Shown: positions 6,980-15,678 of the stretch, piece after piece | How the letters are laid out: the number at the start of each line of letters is the position of its first letter | Numbering within the stretch: the first letter of the stretch is position 1 | Virus record (IMG/VR): IMGVR_UViG_3300033145_000733 | Span: 1 to 64,000 of that record | DNA length: 64,000 nt | Source of the DNA: a virus | Direction: 5' to 3' (one strand) | Made by a program: the position numbers and the translations under genes | Notes under the pieces: generated by a model | What the model saw: only the letters and a program-made list of their open reading frames with translations | Told to the model about the DNA's origin: nothing | The model's database searches: none

Positions 6980-7191
6980 TTATTCCCCCTTAATAAATGT
7001 CCCTTTATTAAATCTATACCTTTGCTGGAACACTCATCAATATATTCACTATATGGAATACTCAATATTTCGCCTTGCGTAAAACACCTGAACCTAAATG
7101 GACACTTCTCACAAGAAATACAACAATGCCAAATTTGGCGACATCTATGATAATCTACATCATAATATGTAATGATAAACCTATCATCCAT
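6976..7191 (-). CDS. Cysteine-knuckle protein, 71 aa
   Basis: CRQIWHCCISCEKCPFRFRC is nearly the whole middle of the protein, five Cys before the final FTQ. CEKCPFRFRC is very close to the CxxCPxRxxC core of WhiB-like [4Fe-4S] proteins. The overlap with the next gene (four bases) and with the RNA ligase gene upstream (eight bases) indicates coupled translation. Confidence 0.72.
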   Translation of the reverse strand: MDDRFIITYYDVDYHRCRQIWHCCISCEKCPFRFRCFTQGEILSIPYSEYIDECSSKGIDLIKGHLLRGNK

Positions 7192-8041
7192 TCTTTAGGT
7201 GTTCCTTGAACATCAAGGCTGTCAAACGACCTATCTGTTTGTTGGCATCAGGAGACTCCTTAATTTCTCCTTTTGCCTCACGCATTACATCTTCTATCAT
7301 CAACTCTATTACTTTACCTGTGTTCTCAATTTTAACTTCAACCCCATCTAATACGTGCTTCAGCCTCTCGTAAGTTACCCACTCATTAGCGATGGCTTTC
7401 GCATCCTCTATCATCTTTATTTTCTCTGGTGAGATAACTTTTCGTGGTGTGGAAGTTTCTCTAAATTCATCTCGCTTGTGTTTTGAAATTACACGACTGC
7501 CATTGTTTAGTGTCACTTCCTCTAATGGTCTAATAACAATTCCCTCTCGCATATGACCGACACCAACTCCATTCCGTATTGCCTGAACAGAGTCAGCATC
7601 ACGTTCCGCATCTAATGCCTCAAGAGTGCATGGTACTTTCTTGTAATGCACAAACTCAAGACCAAGCTCTTTGGTGAACGCCTCAGCTTTGGGAACACTA
7701 AGCCACAAATCTCCTATTTTAACTTCAAAAGATATGAACATGAGACTATCACCATAAGTCTTCCTCATGCCCTGTAATTTACCACCATAAGCTTCACCGT
7801 AAACATGAACACTCTTACCTTTTGGTAGTGCCATATCTTTAAATCGTTTCTTTAAATCTTCTTCATCAAACAAGGTGCAAAACGTTTGGTAATTTGAGCC
7901 ACCAGCAAATAGCCCAATATTTTTGTCAGTCTTATATGATATATGTGCTGATGTGCCATGAATTTTTTCCATAGCATAACACTCTTTATACATCAATATT
8001 TGCTGGTCTTTGTATAGATTATCAATATGTAAATATGCCAT
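7184..8041 (-). CDS. ATP-dependent RNA ligase, T4 Rnl2-like
   Basis: Seals breaks in RNA. Nucleotidyl-transferase motifs are in order: I EKIHGT (Lys26 forms the AMP adduct), GEAYGG (82-87), IIIa FISFEV (102-107), IV EGIVIRP (166-172) and V SKHKRDEF (186-193). The C-terminal 90 residues are helical, as in Rnl2. Length 285 is slightly short of T4 Rnl2. It is embedded in a run of knuckle and zinc-ribbon genes. With RtcB elsewhere in the window it suggests the phage repairs tRNA or mRNA cut by host defence nucleases. Confidence 0.9.
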   Translation of the reverse strand: MAYLHIDNLYKDQQILMYKECYAMEKIHGTSAHISYKTDKNIGLFAGGSNYQTFCTLFDEEDLKKRFKDMALPKGKSVHVYGEAYGGKLQGMRKTYGDSLMFISFEVKIGDLWLSVPKAEAFTKELGLEFVHYKKVPCTLEALDAERDADSVQAIRNGVGVGHMREGIVIRPLEEVTLNNGSRVISKHKRDEFRETSTPRKVISPEKIKMIEDAKAIANEWVTYERLKHVLDGVEVKIENTGKVIELMIEDVMREAKGEIKESPDANKQIGRLTALMFKEHLKNG

Positions 8042-8045
8042 TATT

Positions 8046-8231
8046 TTATGTAACCTCTCTATTTAGGTATTCTCTTGCGTAATTTAGTTTCTTAACCATC
8101 AACCTGGCATTATCTTCACATTCTTTATTACCTTCTAAACCACAATCTGCAACCCAATCCCCATTCTCTTTGGCTATACAAATATGTGTACCATCAGGAT
8201 ATTGTTGATATTCTACCTTATATATCAGCAT
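8046..8231 (-). CDS. Hypothetical protein, 61 aa
   Basis: Unrecognised. DGTHICIAKENGDWVADCGL resembles a short beta hairpin; the C-terminal helix is basic. GGGGAG ribosome site. Overlaps the upstream knuckle gene by 14 bases. Confidence 0.55.
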   Translation of the reverse strand: MLIYKVEYQQYPDGTHICIAKENGDWVADCGLEGNKECEDNARLMVKKLNYAREYLNREVT

Positions 8232-8592
8232 TTAACTCCCCAATTAAAATTCCGTATCTATCTTCTTTGCTTGAACCCTGATTATATCTGCCACACACCT
8301 TACACCTAAATTTAGTGTTGTTTGCTAATTGGTGATATGTAACCTTAAACATGCTCTGACAATGGGGACACCGCATTATTCTACATTCTTTTAATGTAAA
8401 GAAATAAGGTTGTATTGTATGCAATTGCTTTGCCGTTGGGTTATCCATAATCAAGATTGACTCTTTTTTAGTTGTATAACACTGAAATCTTATAGGGCAA
8501 TGGTCACAATCTTCATCACAATAACCATCACCAAGTTCTTCACCACCTAGATAATAACTTACTATTCTCACCCGTTCCCACCCGTTAACCAT
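8218..8592 (-). CDS. Cysteine knuckle plus zinc ribbon, 124 aa
   Basis: CDEDCDHCPIRFQCYTTK (residues 25-42) is a knuckle with Pro and Arg as in WhiB cores. A classic ribbon follows: CPHC near 75-78 and CKVC near 97-100. Both suggest a compact metal protein that may bind nucleic acid. Role unknown. Confidence 0.72.
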   Translation of the reverse strand: MVNGWERVRIVSYYLGGEELGDGYCDEDCDHCPIRFQCYTTKKESILIMDNPTAKQLHTIQPYFFTLKECRIMRCPHCQSMFKVTYHQLANNTKFRCKVCGRYNQGSSKEDRYGILIGELNADI

Positions 8593-8782
8593 TCAATTTC
8601 TCTAATGCCCACAACATTTCTGCACCAGTAGCGGGGCGGATTGTAACACTACCCCCATTAAGGAGTTCTATATTGACCTTGCCCCAATCCCATCTTACCT
8701 TAGTGTCTATCTCGTAGATTGAGGACATCATAGTTTGGCTTTTATCGTAAAAATCGTTACCTATATAAAATAGATTTTTCAT
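8585..8782 (-). CDS. Hypothetical protein, 65 aa
   Basis: Begins MKNLFYIGNDFYDKS; the ATG after GAGGAACGT is preferred over the in-frame GTG 15 bases earlier. It has a small beta-rich composition and a GAEMLWALEKLNG helical end. No family recognised. Confidence 0.58.
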   Translation of the reverse strand: MKNLFYIGNDFYDKSQTMMSSIYEIDTKVRWDWGKVNIELLNGGSVTIRPATGAEMLWALEKLNG

Positions 8783-8800
8783 ACGTTCCTCACACACTGT

Positions 8801-9037
8801 TTATCTGTTTGTGTAACATTTAAACCTATGTTGGCAAGCATCACAATCTGGTAGTTCTATCTCGGTACTAAGTTTAACAGGTTCGGCAATTAACGCATTC
8901 TTATTGTGTGTTCTCTGATATGCCTTACCACCAGATATTGCATAACATTTTTTCGTATATGCTTTGGGTAATAAAATCCATGAGGTTTCAAACCCATTAC
9001 AAACTGGTACTATCCAAACCTCGGCTATTATCTTCAT
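8801..9037 (-). CDS. Protein ending in a cysteine knuckle, 78 aa
   Basis: Residues 65-78 are CDACQHRFKCYTNR, the knuckle forming the extreme C-terminus. The N-terminal part is a beta-rich domain with Cys13 and Cys31. The TAATG overlap with the upstream gene, which also ends in a knuckle, makes a tandem pair of knuckle-terminated proteins. Confidence 0.7.
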   Translation of the reverse strand: MKIIAEVWIVPVCNGFETSWILLPKAYTKKCYAISGGKAYQRTHNKNALIAEPVKLSTEIELPDCDACQHRFKCYTNR

Positions 9038-9357
9038 TATCTCTCAGTGAAGCATTTGAACCTGCTCACGCAGTTTTCGCATTCTCCACTATAATGTATG
9101 GCATTTTCACAGATTTTCTTGACAGGGTAGTAAAAATCTGTACTCCACTCAGCAATCAGTTCTTGACTACTCCTTCCGCTACTGCCACCAGTCTTGTAGA
9201 CACGAACAATATCCTTACCACTATCATCATCGTGGTGACATACAACCTTGGCACCCGTATACCACCCTCTTATGTGACCATTGATACCGCTATCTTTTGA
9301 ACCCATCCTTGTAGCTTCACCACGATTACCTTGAACGTCTGCGTAAAAGTGTGCCAT
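9037..9357 (-). CDS. Protein ending in a cysteine knuckle, 106 aa
   Basis: Unknown N-terminal domain (HFYADVQGNRGEATRMGSK, then HIRGWYTGAKVV) followed by CENCVSRFKCFTER as the last 14 residues, with an upstream Cys at 83. GGGGGATTAA is a good ribosome site. The FTER terminus is identical to that of the L12-like fusion protein. Confidence 0.72.
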   Translation of the reverse strand: MAHFYADVQGNRGEATRMGSKDSGINGHIRGWYTGAKVVCHHDDDSGKDIVRVYKTGGSSGRSSQELIAEWSTDFYYPVKKICENAIHYSGECENCVSRFKCFTER

Positions 9358-9406
9358 TTAATCCCCCACAAAAAATCTGTATATGTTCTTGACAATTCTG
9401 AGATTT

Positions 9407-9754
9407 CTACCCATGTTTTAATCTACTTAGCAAATAATCACTGCCACGCATCATCGGGATAACCTTTGGAGTAGGGGTAATTATACTTACCCCCCAAACA
9501 TCCACATCCCCACCACATTTCGGACACTGAGCAAAGTCAAGCCTTTCACAAAATTCTTCACAAGCTCTAAGCCACTTGCTCTGATTCAGGTCACTAAAAT
9601 ATTCCACAGCCTCCGCAGTGACCCCAAGTGCTGTAGGTATGCCATCTTGGTCTTTGACCATAAACATTACACCTTCCAGTAACCTATCCCCAAAGGGGTA
9701 GCCATCAACAAGTACGTGGTCAATTTTTCCACAACTTTCGCACTCTAGTTCCAT
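9407..9754 (-). CDS. Zinc-binding hypothetical protein, 115 aa
   Basis: CESCGK at the N-terminus and CPKCGG near residue 76 form a probable split zinc ribbon. The central part, GVTAEAVEYFSDLNQSKWLRA, is helical. Function unknown. Good ribosome site GAGGAG; TAATG overlap with the upstream gene. Confidence 0.6.
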   Translation of the reverse strand: MELECESCGKIDHVLVDGYPFGDRLLEGVMFMVKDQDGIPTALGVTAEAVEYFSDLNQSKWLRACEEFCERLDFAQCPKCGGDVDVWGVSIITPTPKVIPMMRGSDYLLSRLKHG

Positions 9755-9936
9755 TACTCTCCTCTTGATTTTATGTACTTATCCCAACATTCGGCACCGA
9801 CCACATCATCATCATAACCCTTTTTTGGCTCATGTTCTTCAATGCTTTCACGTGAGTTGTATTCATGCCCACAGACAGCACATTTTTTACCGCTAAGGCT
9901 TAAAGCAACTGTCAACCAAAATAATGGATGCTCCAT
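9754..9936 (-). CDS. Small zinc-finger protein, 60 aa
   Basis: An N-terminal hydrophobic helix (HPLFWLTVALSLSG), then CAVCGHEYNSRESIEEHEP resembling a C2H2-like finger and a final AECW. AGGAGT ribosome site. Unknown role. Confidence 0.55.
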   Translation of the reverse strand: MEHPLFWLTVALSLSGKKCAVCGHEYNSRESIEEHEPKKGYDDDVVGAECWDKYIKSRGE

Positions 9937-9945
9937 ATATTACTC

Positions 9946-10389
9946 CTAGTTACTAATTGTTCTTAGAAAGTCGCATGAACTTCCTTTTGGCAGTCTAATT
10001 ACAAAACTTGTACCATGTTTTACTAAAAACTCAGCCATACATATATTTTCTTTATAATCTGGAAGCTTTGACGTTATCTCAATTAACTGAGCTAGTTCAT
10101 CTGCATAAATAATCACTACTCTTTCAATGGGTACTTGAAGCATACGAATGCTGCCATCATTAACCTTAATCGCAAACATTATTCCCATACCCCCATGAAC
10201 GCTACCACCCCACCCTAAGAAATTTCCGCCAGCACTACCTTGTAACATCGGTATTTCTTTCAATGCAACTAAGTCATAGGGTGCTGTACCCCATGCTTTC
10301 ACAATCTTCTCTTGCACAACCTTCGTTGCCATACCACAACCACTTAGTAATGTTAAAATCAGCAAAAGTAAAAATAATAATCTCTTCAT
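9946..10389 (-). CDS. Putative lipoprotein, 147 aa
   Basis: Signal peptide MKRLLFLLLLILTLLSGC: basic start, Leu-rich core and lipobox L-S-G-C with Cys18 as the predicted lipidation site. The mature part contains glycine-rich loops (GGNFLGWGGSVHGGMG) and beta strands. A phage lipoprotein in an early-type operon could act in superinfection exclusion or lysis control; the sequence does not decide. The start has only a weak ribosome site. Confidence 0.72.
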   Translation of the reverse strand: MKRLLFLLLLILTLLSGCGMATKVVQEKIVKAWGTAPYDLVALKEIPMLQGSAGGNFLGWGGSVHGGMGIMFAIKVNDGSIRMLQVPIERVVIIYADELAQLIEITSKLPDYKENICMAEFLVKHGTSFVIRLPKGSSCDFLRTISN

Positions 10390-10392
10390 TTT

Positions 10393-10533
10393 TTAATTAT
10401 CACCTAGTAACCCTTTTAACTCTTCCAACCTTGTCTTATCTTGTGGCGACATGGTGATAGAACCAACCTGTTCTATTACCACAAAATACTTTTGATATAT
10501 TGCCACCATTTCTCGCAGAATTTCTTCTTCCAT
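10393..10533 (-). CDS. Small coiled protein, 46 aa
   Basis: Acidic, helical (MEEEILREMVAIYQKYFVVI, then DKTRLEELKGLLGDN). Its ATG overlaps the upstream stop as TAATG, after GGTGGTGG. Below 60 residues but well placed in the gene string. Confidence 0.5.
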   Translation of the reverse strand: MEEEILREMVAIYQKYFVVIEQVGSITMSPQDKTRLEELKGLLGDN

Positions 10534-11021
10534 TACCACCACCTTTTTGCTATTTTTTCATTCCTGTGAAATCTTAGTGGGTCACGCACAAACACTCGGC
10601 TTTCACTGGGTTTTTCATGTTGTGATGTGTAGCATTGAAACCTATCTGGGCAGCTTTCACAGATTGTCAAAACTTCTAAATTAAGTTTTTCTCTTATCTC
10701 CGAATGTGATTTGCCCCTACATTCCTTACAAAGTGGAACAATAAAATTACAAGTATTTACCTCATCAAATGTTAAACGTTCTATCGTGGTGGGGAATAAA
10801 TTTACACCTTTAACCAAACCACAACAAGCACAAAGTACCATCCGTTCACGTTCTCTTTCATTCTTACGGCAAGATGCACATATTGGTTTTATTACAGTTT
10901 TGCCATGCTCCACCATTGTATATGGGCGAACAGTATCATGGACAAAACCACAAATACTACACCAGCCTATCTTGTGCTTAATTGCTTTTTCATTCGTTGG
11001 TATTTGTCCCAATAAAGTCAT
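10533..11021 (-). CDS. Multi zinc-ribbon protein with cysteine knuckle, 162 aa
   Basis: Four metal-type sites in order: CSIC and CASC (about 21-24 and 48-51), CACC (64-67) with CKEC (98-101), and the knuckle CESCPDRFQCYTSQ (119-132). The first two pairs look like HNH-associated or recombination-type ribbons, but no nuclease histidines are evident. The C-terminal tail is basic. Function unknown; nucleic-acid binding likely. Confidence 0.72.
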   Translation of the reverse strand: MTLLGQIPTNEKAIKHKIGWCSICGFVHDTVRPYTMVEHGKTVIKPICASCRKNERERERMVLCACCGLVKGVNLFPTTIERLTFDEVNTCNFIVPLCKECRGKSHSEIREKLNLEVLTICESCPDRFQCYTSQHEKPSESRVFVRDPLRFHRNEKIAKRWW

Positions 11022-11510
11022 TTAACTTCTCACCTTTGTAGTCAAACATTTGAAACGTTTATCACACTTCATACAAATTTCAGTTTCACCAAGCGGTATT
11101 GCCTCAATGGTTACTCTCAAAAATTTACCAGTATTGTGCTTTAATATTTCAGTTATATCCTGAAACTTGTTATAGATTATCATTCCGTAATGGCGTGAGT
11201 CGTCTTTAGGAAACATTGGACAACCAAGATAGTGATATATTTCCATAAGTCTGCCACGTTCATCGCTGTCAACTTCATCTTCATCCTCACCCACAAATCC
11301 TTCAATCTCAACAGGAAGCGTGGCAATAATTTGACTCTCTGCACACAGTTTCTTTATCTTAATTTGTCTTAGTCGTTCTCTAGGTTCTTGAACCAAGTCT
11401 ACCTGTCCATTTTTTATCGTGCCAAGTTTTGACAACTCTTTTTCAAGGGCAGTTATTTCAATATGCATTTCGTTAATCAGTTCAATAGCTTTTTGCCTAG
11501 TTTCGTTCAT
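11022..11510 (-). CDS. Coiled coil with C-terminal cysteine knuckle, 162 aa
   Basis: Residues 1-55 form a heptad-rich coil (AIELINEMHIEITALEKELS). An acidic middle (GEDEDEVDSDERG) follows, and the protein ends CMKCDKRFKCLTTKVRS. The knuckle is again nearly terminal. It lies just downstream of the VWA gene, separated by six bases, so it may be co-expressed with the VWA/MoxR pair. Confidence 0.7.
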   Translation of the reverse strand: MNETRQKAIELINEMHIEITALEKELSKLGTIKNGQVDLVQEPRERLRQIKIKKLCAESQIIATLPVEIEGFVGEDEDEVDSDERGRLMEIYHYLGCPMFPKDDSRHYGMIIYNKFQDITEILKHNTGKFLRVTIEAIPLGETEICMKCDKRFKCLTTKVRS

Positions 11511-11516
11511 TTAGGT

Positions 11517-13220
11517 TTAATCATTCTCCATTATGATTATCTTACCAATCTTGGAACTCCAGCCACCAGTATAGTGATTTGGTGTCATTACCCATATAGT
11601 AGGACATGGTATCTTTTTTGGATAAGTCCCTGCCCCATCTGTGCAGTATATTATCCCATCTACTTTTTGTTTTAGTTTGAACGTTTCGCCATTTCCATTC
11701 TTGTATACCATCTTGTCCACAAACCTGAATACAGGAGTAAAGTCTGTTCCACCATAACCGTAACGCTTTATGCCTTCACTCTTTGGTGGTTTTCTCTTGT
11801 ATGGCTGAACATGGGTAATATCAGCATCACATTCCACATGGGTTAAGCTGATGCCAGCTTTGAACATTGCTCCCATTTCTTTCCAGAACATAGCGAATTC
11901 TTTATCATCAACACTGCCAGAACTATCAGTTGCCACCACAAAATGAGCTTTACGTTCAACTTTGTAGCCTGGAAATACTACAGGAAATCGTCTATTTAGC
12001 CTTTTTCTGGTGCTTACAAAGTGCGAGAATTCACGGAAACCATAAAATCTACGTAATTCAGATTTCCAAGTTATAGTTTTATGTTCAAGACATTCGTCAA
12101 TAAGACCCTTTAACCAACCTGGCATGTATCCCTGAGACTTCTCATTAACCTTATGGACAGCTTTCTTAACCATTTCCTTAATTTTTTCGTGTGCCATTTC
12201 CTTGTTATCACTACCTGCTGCCCACGCTTGATGGTTATCCATTGGCATTGGTATCTTTGTTCCGTTTACATCTACACCACACCCACTACCAGTTTTTGGT
12301 GACTCGGTTTTAGAGGTCTGATCTCCACCACTGCCATCATTACTCTCTTTTTGAGTGTAGCTACCATCACCCTTACCGCTTCCACCACTGCCACTCTGTT
12401 TACCATCACCCTCTTGATTACCTAAACTATTCTTATCTTTTTTACCAGCACCTTCTTGCCCTTGCCCTTCTTGCCCTTGCCCCTGTCCACTGCCATTCTG
12501 CTGACCATCTTGACCCTGACCATCTTGACCCTCTTGACCCATGTTATCTTTTGCCGCTTTTTCCTGTTTACCAGTAATATTACTCCCAATTTCAATTATG
12601 TATTTTGGAATTTTACTCCACAAAATATCATAATAAAGCTCAGAAGCCTTTTCACTTTCAAGAGTAATCTTTTTATCCTCAATCCTAAAATTGTGAATAT
12701 CAAGAGGTTCAAATACATGTGTATCAGGGCTGAGTACCATATTACATACTGGACATTTGGTACGAAACTGACCTGATGATGTTTTCCTCACAAATATATT
12801 ACATTCTGGACACATGCCACCATACGGTAGTCCTTTAATATACTGGTTTATCGCAAGGTCATTTGCCAAATTCCAGATATAATGATTACGGTTCTCTACA
12901 CGTAGTAGGTGCTTATTGAGAATATGAAGTATTTCATGCTCAAGAACAGCTATTTTCTCTTCTGCCGTTAACCCCCATGTTTGTGCGCCAGGATTACTTT
13001 TGTCGTAATCACCACTATTATAGAATTGTCTGTTAATGAATAGATGCGGTTGTAATTCATCACTTATCATCACAGCAAGTGTTGAAATTACTTGCCCCGC
13101 ACCTACAGTAGACTTGCTATCAACGCTGTGTCGCCTAAATTGTTGTAGCAGATGCCCATAAAAATGCTTATGTTGCAATAATAGTTCTATTACTTCTGGC
13201 TCAATTAGTTCTTTTACCAT
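11517..13220 (-). CDS. HExxH metallopeptidase-like and VWA-like protein (DUF2201 type)
   Basis: N-terminal putative zinc peptidase domain with HEILH at 95-99. A zinc ribbon CPEC (137-140) and CPVC (156-159) follows, then a low-complexity G/Q/S linker of about 90 residues (224-312). The C-terminal VWA-like domain has DSSGS at 432-436 as MIDAS and GGTDFTP further on. This architecture matches bacterial DUF2201 proteins, which are encoded beside MoxR AAA+ ATPases; such an ATPase is the next gene upstream. The pair probably forms a chaperone-like remodelling machine. Its phage substrate is unknown. Confidence 0.85.
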   Translation of the reverse strand: MVKELIEPEVIELLLQHKHFYGHLLQQFRRHSVDSKSTVGAGQVISTLAVMISDELQPHLFINRQFYNSGDYDKSNPGAQTWGLTAEEKIAVLEHEILHILNKHLLRVENRNHYIWNLANDLAINQYIKGLPYGGMCPECNIFVRKTSSGQFRTKCPVCNMVLSPDTHVFEPLDIHNFRIEDKKITLESEKASELYYDILWSKIPKYIIEIGSNITGKQEKAAKDNMGQEGQDGQGQDGQQNGSGQGQGQEGQGQEGAGKKDKNSLGNQEGDGKQSGSGGSGKGDGSYTQKESNDGSGGDQTSKTESPKTGSGCGVDVNGTKIPMPMDNHQAWAAGSDNKEMAHEKIKEMVKKAVHKVNEKSQGYMPGWLKGLIDECLEHKTITWKSELRRFYGFREFSHFVSTRKRLNRRFPVVFPGYKVERKAHFVVATDSSGSVDDKEFAMFWKEMGAMFKAGISLTHVECDADITHVQPYKRKPPKSEGIKRYGYGGTDFTPVFRFVDKMVYKNGNGETFKLKQKVDGIIYCTDGAGTYPKKIPCPTIWVMTPNHYTGGWSSKIGKIIIMEND

Positions 13221-13426
13221 TTACTATCCTTTCAGTATTAGGTTGGTTGTTAACATTTCCATTTCAAAGCCACGTGAATTAACTTACCTAATACCGACCT
13301 TTGGGTAAAGTAGAATAAATCTGCCTCTGGAACAGCTAAGCCAACAAAGACTTTTCTTTGTTGGAAGTTCGCCTATAGACTTATAGATACTCTACCCAAT
13401 GTCATACTCCCAAATGTAACTGCCAT
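13221..13426. other. Intergenic region between MoxR and VWA genes
   Basis: About 200 bases with no supported frame. It contains a perfect 10-bp hairpin at 13341-13364, and a wider imperfect pairing of TTGGGTA near 13308 with TACCCAA near 13395. It lies between two genes expected to be expressed together, so it may adjust their ratio through RNA structure or processing. Confidence 0.45.
13341..13364. repeat. Perfect 10-bp hairpin, 4-base loop
   Basis: CCAACAAAGA and TCTTTGTTGG around CTTT. No T-tract follows on either strand, so it is more likely an RNA-processing or translational element than a simple terminator. Confidence 0.55.
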
Positions 13427-14605
13427 TTATCCGATGTCACCCTTTCTTGCGTGCTTTAAAATCATAAACAAATCATCACGTTTAAGCAACAGCCGCTCAT
13501 TCATATCATTGTTTAGAGCAAGGTCTTTAAGCACCGAGAATGCCAAATCTTCTGGTAGAAGTACAAAGAAATCGCCAAGATTACCGAGTTGCTTCTCGTT
13601 ATACTTAGTTGATTTGGCGCCAGTTAAACACTGGTTAATTTCGTCTAGTGTAATTCGTAACAAATCAAATCTAGTATTTCCTTCGCCAGATTCCACCTGT
13701 GACAAAACCCTATCCCTAATCTTGGGGAAACTGTTGAATATTTCAGCCGCTTTAAGTGGTTTGTCCAGTTCGGTTTTAAGAGATTGAATAAAAGCAATAG
13801 CTGCCGTTGGACCAATTACCGTCTCGGCAACCTCTGTCCAGTATTTCTTTGGTATTGTGTTGCCACCCAGAAGTTTGTGTAGAAACTCATAAGAACGTGG
13901 AGATGGCGTAATTTCTACAGGAATATCTATTGCATCATTGCCAAGAAATTTAGTATCTGTAGCAATGAAGTCAATAATATCTTGCAACATCCCATATTCA
14001 CGTGCCCATTTCAACCAATTATCCGTAGTCAAAGTAAATTTCATGTTGACAAACCTATCTAGGAGAGCAGGGTCAATTTCTTCTACGTTATACTCTTGAC
14101 CAGTGCCAGCATCAGTTGATGGTGGATTACAAGCGCATACAATAGCACAATCATCGGGAATTTTATGAGTGTGTATTCTGCGGTCAAGCACAATCTGAAA
14201 TGCCGCTTGTTGCACATCAAGACGACCACGATTAAACTCGTCAAAGAATATGCAACGCTTCTCGCCGTTTGATGGAAACCATGATGGTGCTAACCAAATT
14301 GTCCTACCCACTATCGGTATTCGTGCCTGGTCTTGCTGTTCGCACATCGGACAATAAGCAGTTTTTATGCCAAAACCATATTTAGTTTGACACTTTGGAC
14401 AGTAATATTCTTGTGCTGGCATTCCAATCAAATCACCAACCTCAAGTTGCCCAAGTCTAAGGTCAATAACCTCATAACCTAACGCCTCAAACACTTCTCT
14501 GGTAATCATACTCTTACCAATACCATGTCTGCCCCATAACATCGGGGTTAGGTTGACTTGCGAACACCTTTGTAGTATCAGTTGCACCAGCTCAATGTTT
14601 TCCAT
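13427..14605 (-). CDS. MoxR-type AAA+ ATPase with inserted zinc ribbon
   Basis: Walker A GRHGIGKS (residues 25-32), Walker B CIFFDEFNR (118-126) and a sensor-1 CNPP in a CACNPPS stretch are typical of MoxR ATPases. Between them sits an unusual four-Cys ribbon, CPKC (69-72) and CPMC (85-88). The ATG at 14605 is chosen because GGGAG lies at suitable distance; a GTG nine bases upstream is in frame. It is the first gene after the promoter at 14631 and the partner of the VWA/HExxH protein. Confidence 0.87.
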   Translation of the reverse strand: MENIELVQLILQRCSQVNLTPMLWGRHGIGKSMITREVFEALGYEVIDLRLGQLEVGDLIGMPAQEYYCPKCQTKYGFGIKTAYCPMCEQQDQARIPIVGRTIWLAPSWFPSNGEKRCIFFDEFNRGRLDVQQAAFQIVLDRRIHTHKIPDDCAIVCACNPPSTDAGTGQEYNVEEIDPALLDRFVNMKFTLTTDNWLKWAREYGMLQDIIDFIATDTKFLGNDAIDIPVEITPSPRSYEFLHKLLGGNTIPKKYWTEVAETVIGPTAAIAFIQSLKTELDKPLKAAEIFNSFPKIRDRVLSQVESGEGNTRFDLLRITLDEINQCLTGAKSTKYNEKQLGNLGDFFVLLPEDLAFSVLKDLALNNDMNERLLLKRDDLFMILKHARKGDIG

Positions 14606-14630
14606 AAATATCACTCTCCCACTTTCTTAT

Positions 14631-14659
14631 ATTATACCATAAGCCGTTATTATTGTCAA
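14631..14659 (-). promoter_or_regulatory. Promoter of the GGCTTATGG family
   Basis: TTGACA, spacer of 17 ending GGCTTATGG, TATAAT. Drives the MoxR-VWA operon. It overlaps the last codons of the upstream gene. Confidence 0.85.
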
Positions 14660-15198
14660 GCTTTATCTTCGGCTATTTTAAACCACCCATCAAAGGTTTC
14701 ATCGGTCAACTTTGGAATTTTAGTAAGATTAGCTACTTGTTTTTTTGCTATGTTATTGAACACTCTTATTTGCCCCAAACTAAATGGTCTACTATCAGAC
14801 CTAGACATTATATCAGCAACAAGATGATTAGCCCTAAATCCCAAGTCCAAATCCTTTAGCCGATAACCAAGTTTTCTTGTTGCCACTTGCTCAAATACCT
14901 TATCATCACCAGTGACACAAGCATCAATATAGATACCTGTGGCTAAACTTTTCTGTGGGTCTGATAAAGTTCCAGTTTTCTCTACGTAAGCCATTAAACT
15001 ATCAACTAAACTTCGCATCCAGGGCAAGTGTTGCTTAGTTTCTTCTAACCTATCCCAAAGTGTTTTATTGCCTGGAACAGTGAAAAACTCCTTTAAGCTA
15101 TCTTCTTTATCTTTGCCAGTGAAACCCTCACCAATCGGAACATGGCGTTTAGGTTTACCCATCTTCCAATTTTTAGCTCTCATTTTTATCCGTGTCAC
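14656..15198 (-). CDS. Hypothetical protein, 180 aa
   Basis: Unrecognised helical protein with a basic N-terminus (TRIKMRAKNWKMGKPKRH). GTG start preferred because AAGGA lies four bases upstream; ATG five codons later is the alternative. It overlaps the upstream gene by 26 bases. Its 3' end overlaps the -35 box of the next promoter. Confidence 0.62.
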   Translation of the reverse strand: MTRIKMRAKNWKMGKPKRHVPIGEGFTGKDKEDSLKEFFTVPGNKTLWDRLEETKQHLPWMRSLVDSLMAYVEKTGTLSDPQKSLATGIYIDACVTGDDKVFEQVATRKLGYRLKDLDLGFRANHLVADIMSRSDSRPFSLGQIRVFNNIAKKQVANLTKIPKLTDETFDGWFKIAEDKA

Positions 15199-15556
15199 CT
15201 AATCCTTCTAATCCTTCTAAATCGCCACCCTTTAACAAATTTCCCATCATATCAGTAAATTTACTCAATACTACGGTACTATCAATTCCAGCATTTATAA
15301 TATTAAGCAATAGCATATATTCCAACGCCATTGATACTGATACAGAATTTGGGTCTCCAACCATCACTGCCCCAACAGCAAATTTATTTGCCCTTTCTAC
15401 GATGTATTGAAATAGAATAGGATTTTTATCATGCAAATTCTGTAGTTCGTCATTAAGCCAATTCTTAATAGCCCCTTTCGTAACTTGCTCAGTGAGTATA
15501 TTTAACTGTTTCGTAATTTGCTCTTCGTCAATTTTTGGTAGGTGCTCTAACGTCAT
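15173..15556 (-). CDS. Hypothetical protein, 127 aa
   Basis: Helical (EQITKQLNILTEQVTKGAIK), with a Gly/Leu/Glu-rich tail (LKGGDLEGLEGLGDTD). The ATG at 15556 follows GAGG by eight bases and overlaps the preceding TGA (ATGA); the longer frame would run into the upstream small gene. Function unknown. Confidence 0.6.
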   Translation of the reverse strand: MTLEHLPKIDEEQITKQLNILTEQVTKGAIKNWLNDELQNLHDKNPILFQYIVERANKFAVGAVMVGDPNSVSVSMALEYMLLLNIINAGIDSTVVLSKFTDMMGNLLKGGDLEGLEGLGDTDKNES

Positions 15557-15678
15557 GCTACAATCCTCATTATGCACATTATAAAAGCAAATTGGATACT
15601 TGGGTCACACAGAATTGATAGCCTATTACGACCATTTGTATTAAGACGAGATAAAAAATTAAACACCGTATAAATCAT
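15553..15678 (-). CDS. Small protein, 41 aa
   Basis: MIYTVFNFLSRLNTNGRNRL, then a hydrophobic C-terminal half (IQFAFIMCIMRIVA) that could insert in the membrane. It has an excellent TTGGAGG ribosome site and an ATGA overlap with the next gene, so translation is likely. Confidence 0.5.
   Translation of the reverse strand: MIYTVFNFLSRLNTNGRNRLSILCDPSIQFAFIMCIMRIVA

Noticed and set aside
8908-9300. Rightward 130-codon frame
   Set aside because: It lies antisense to two knuckle genes with clear motifs and coupled junctions.
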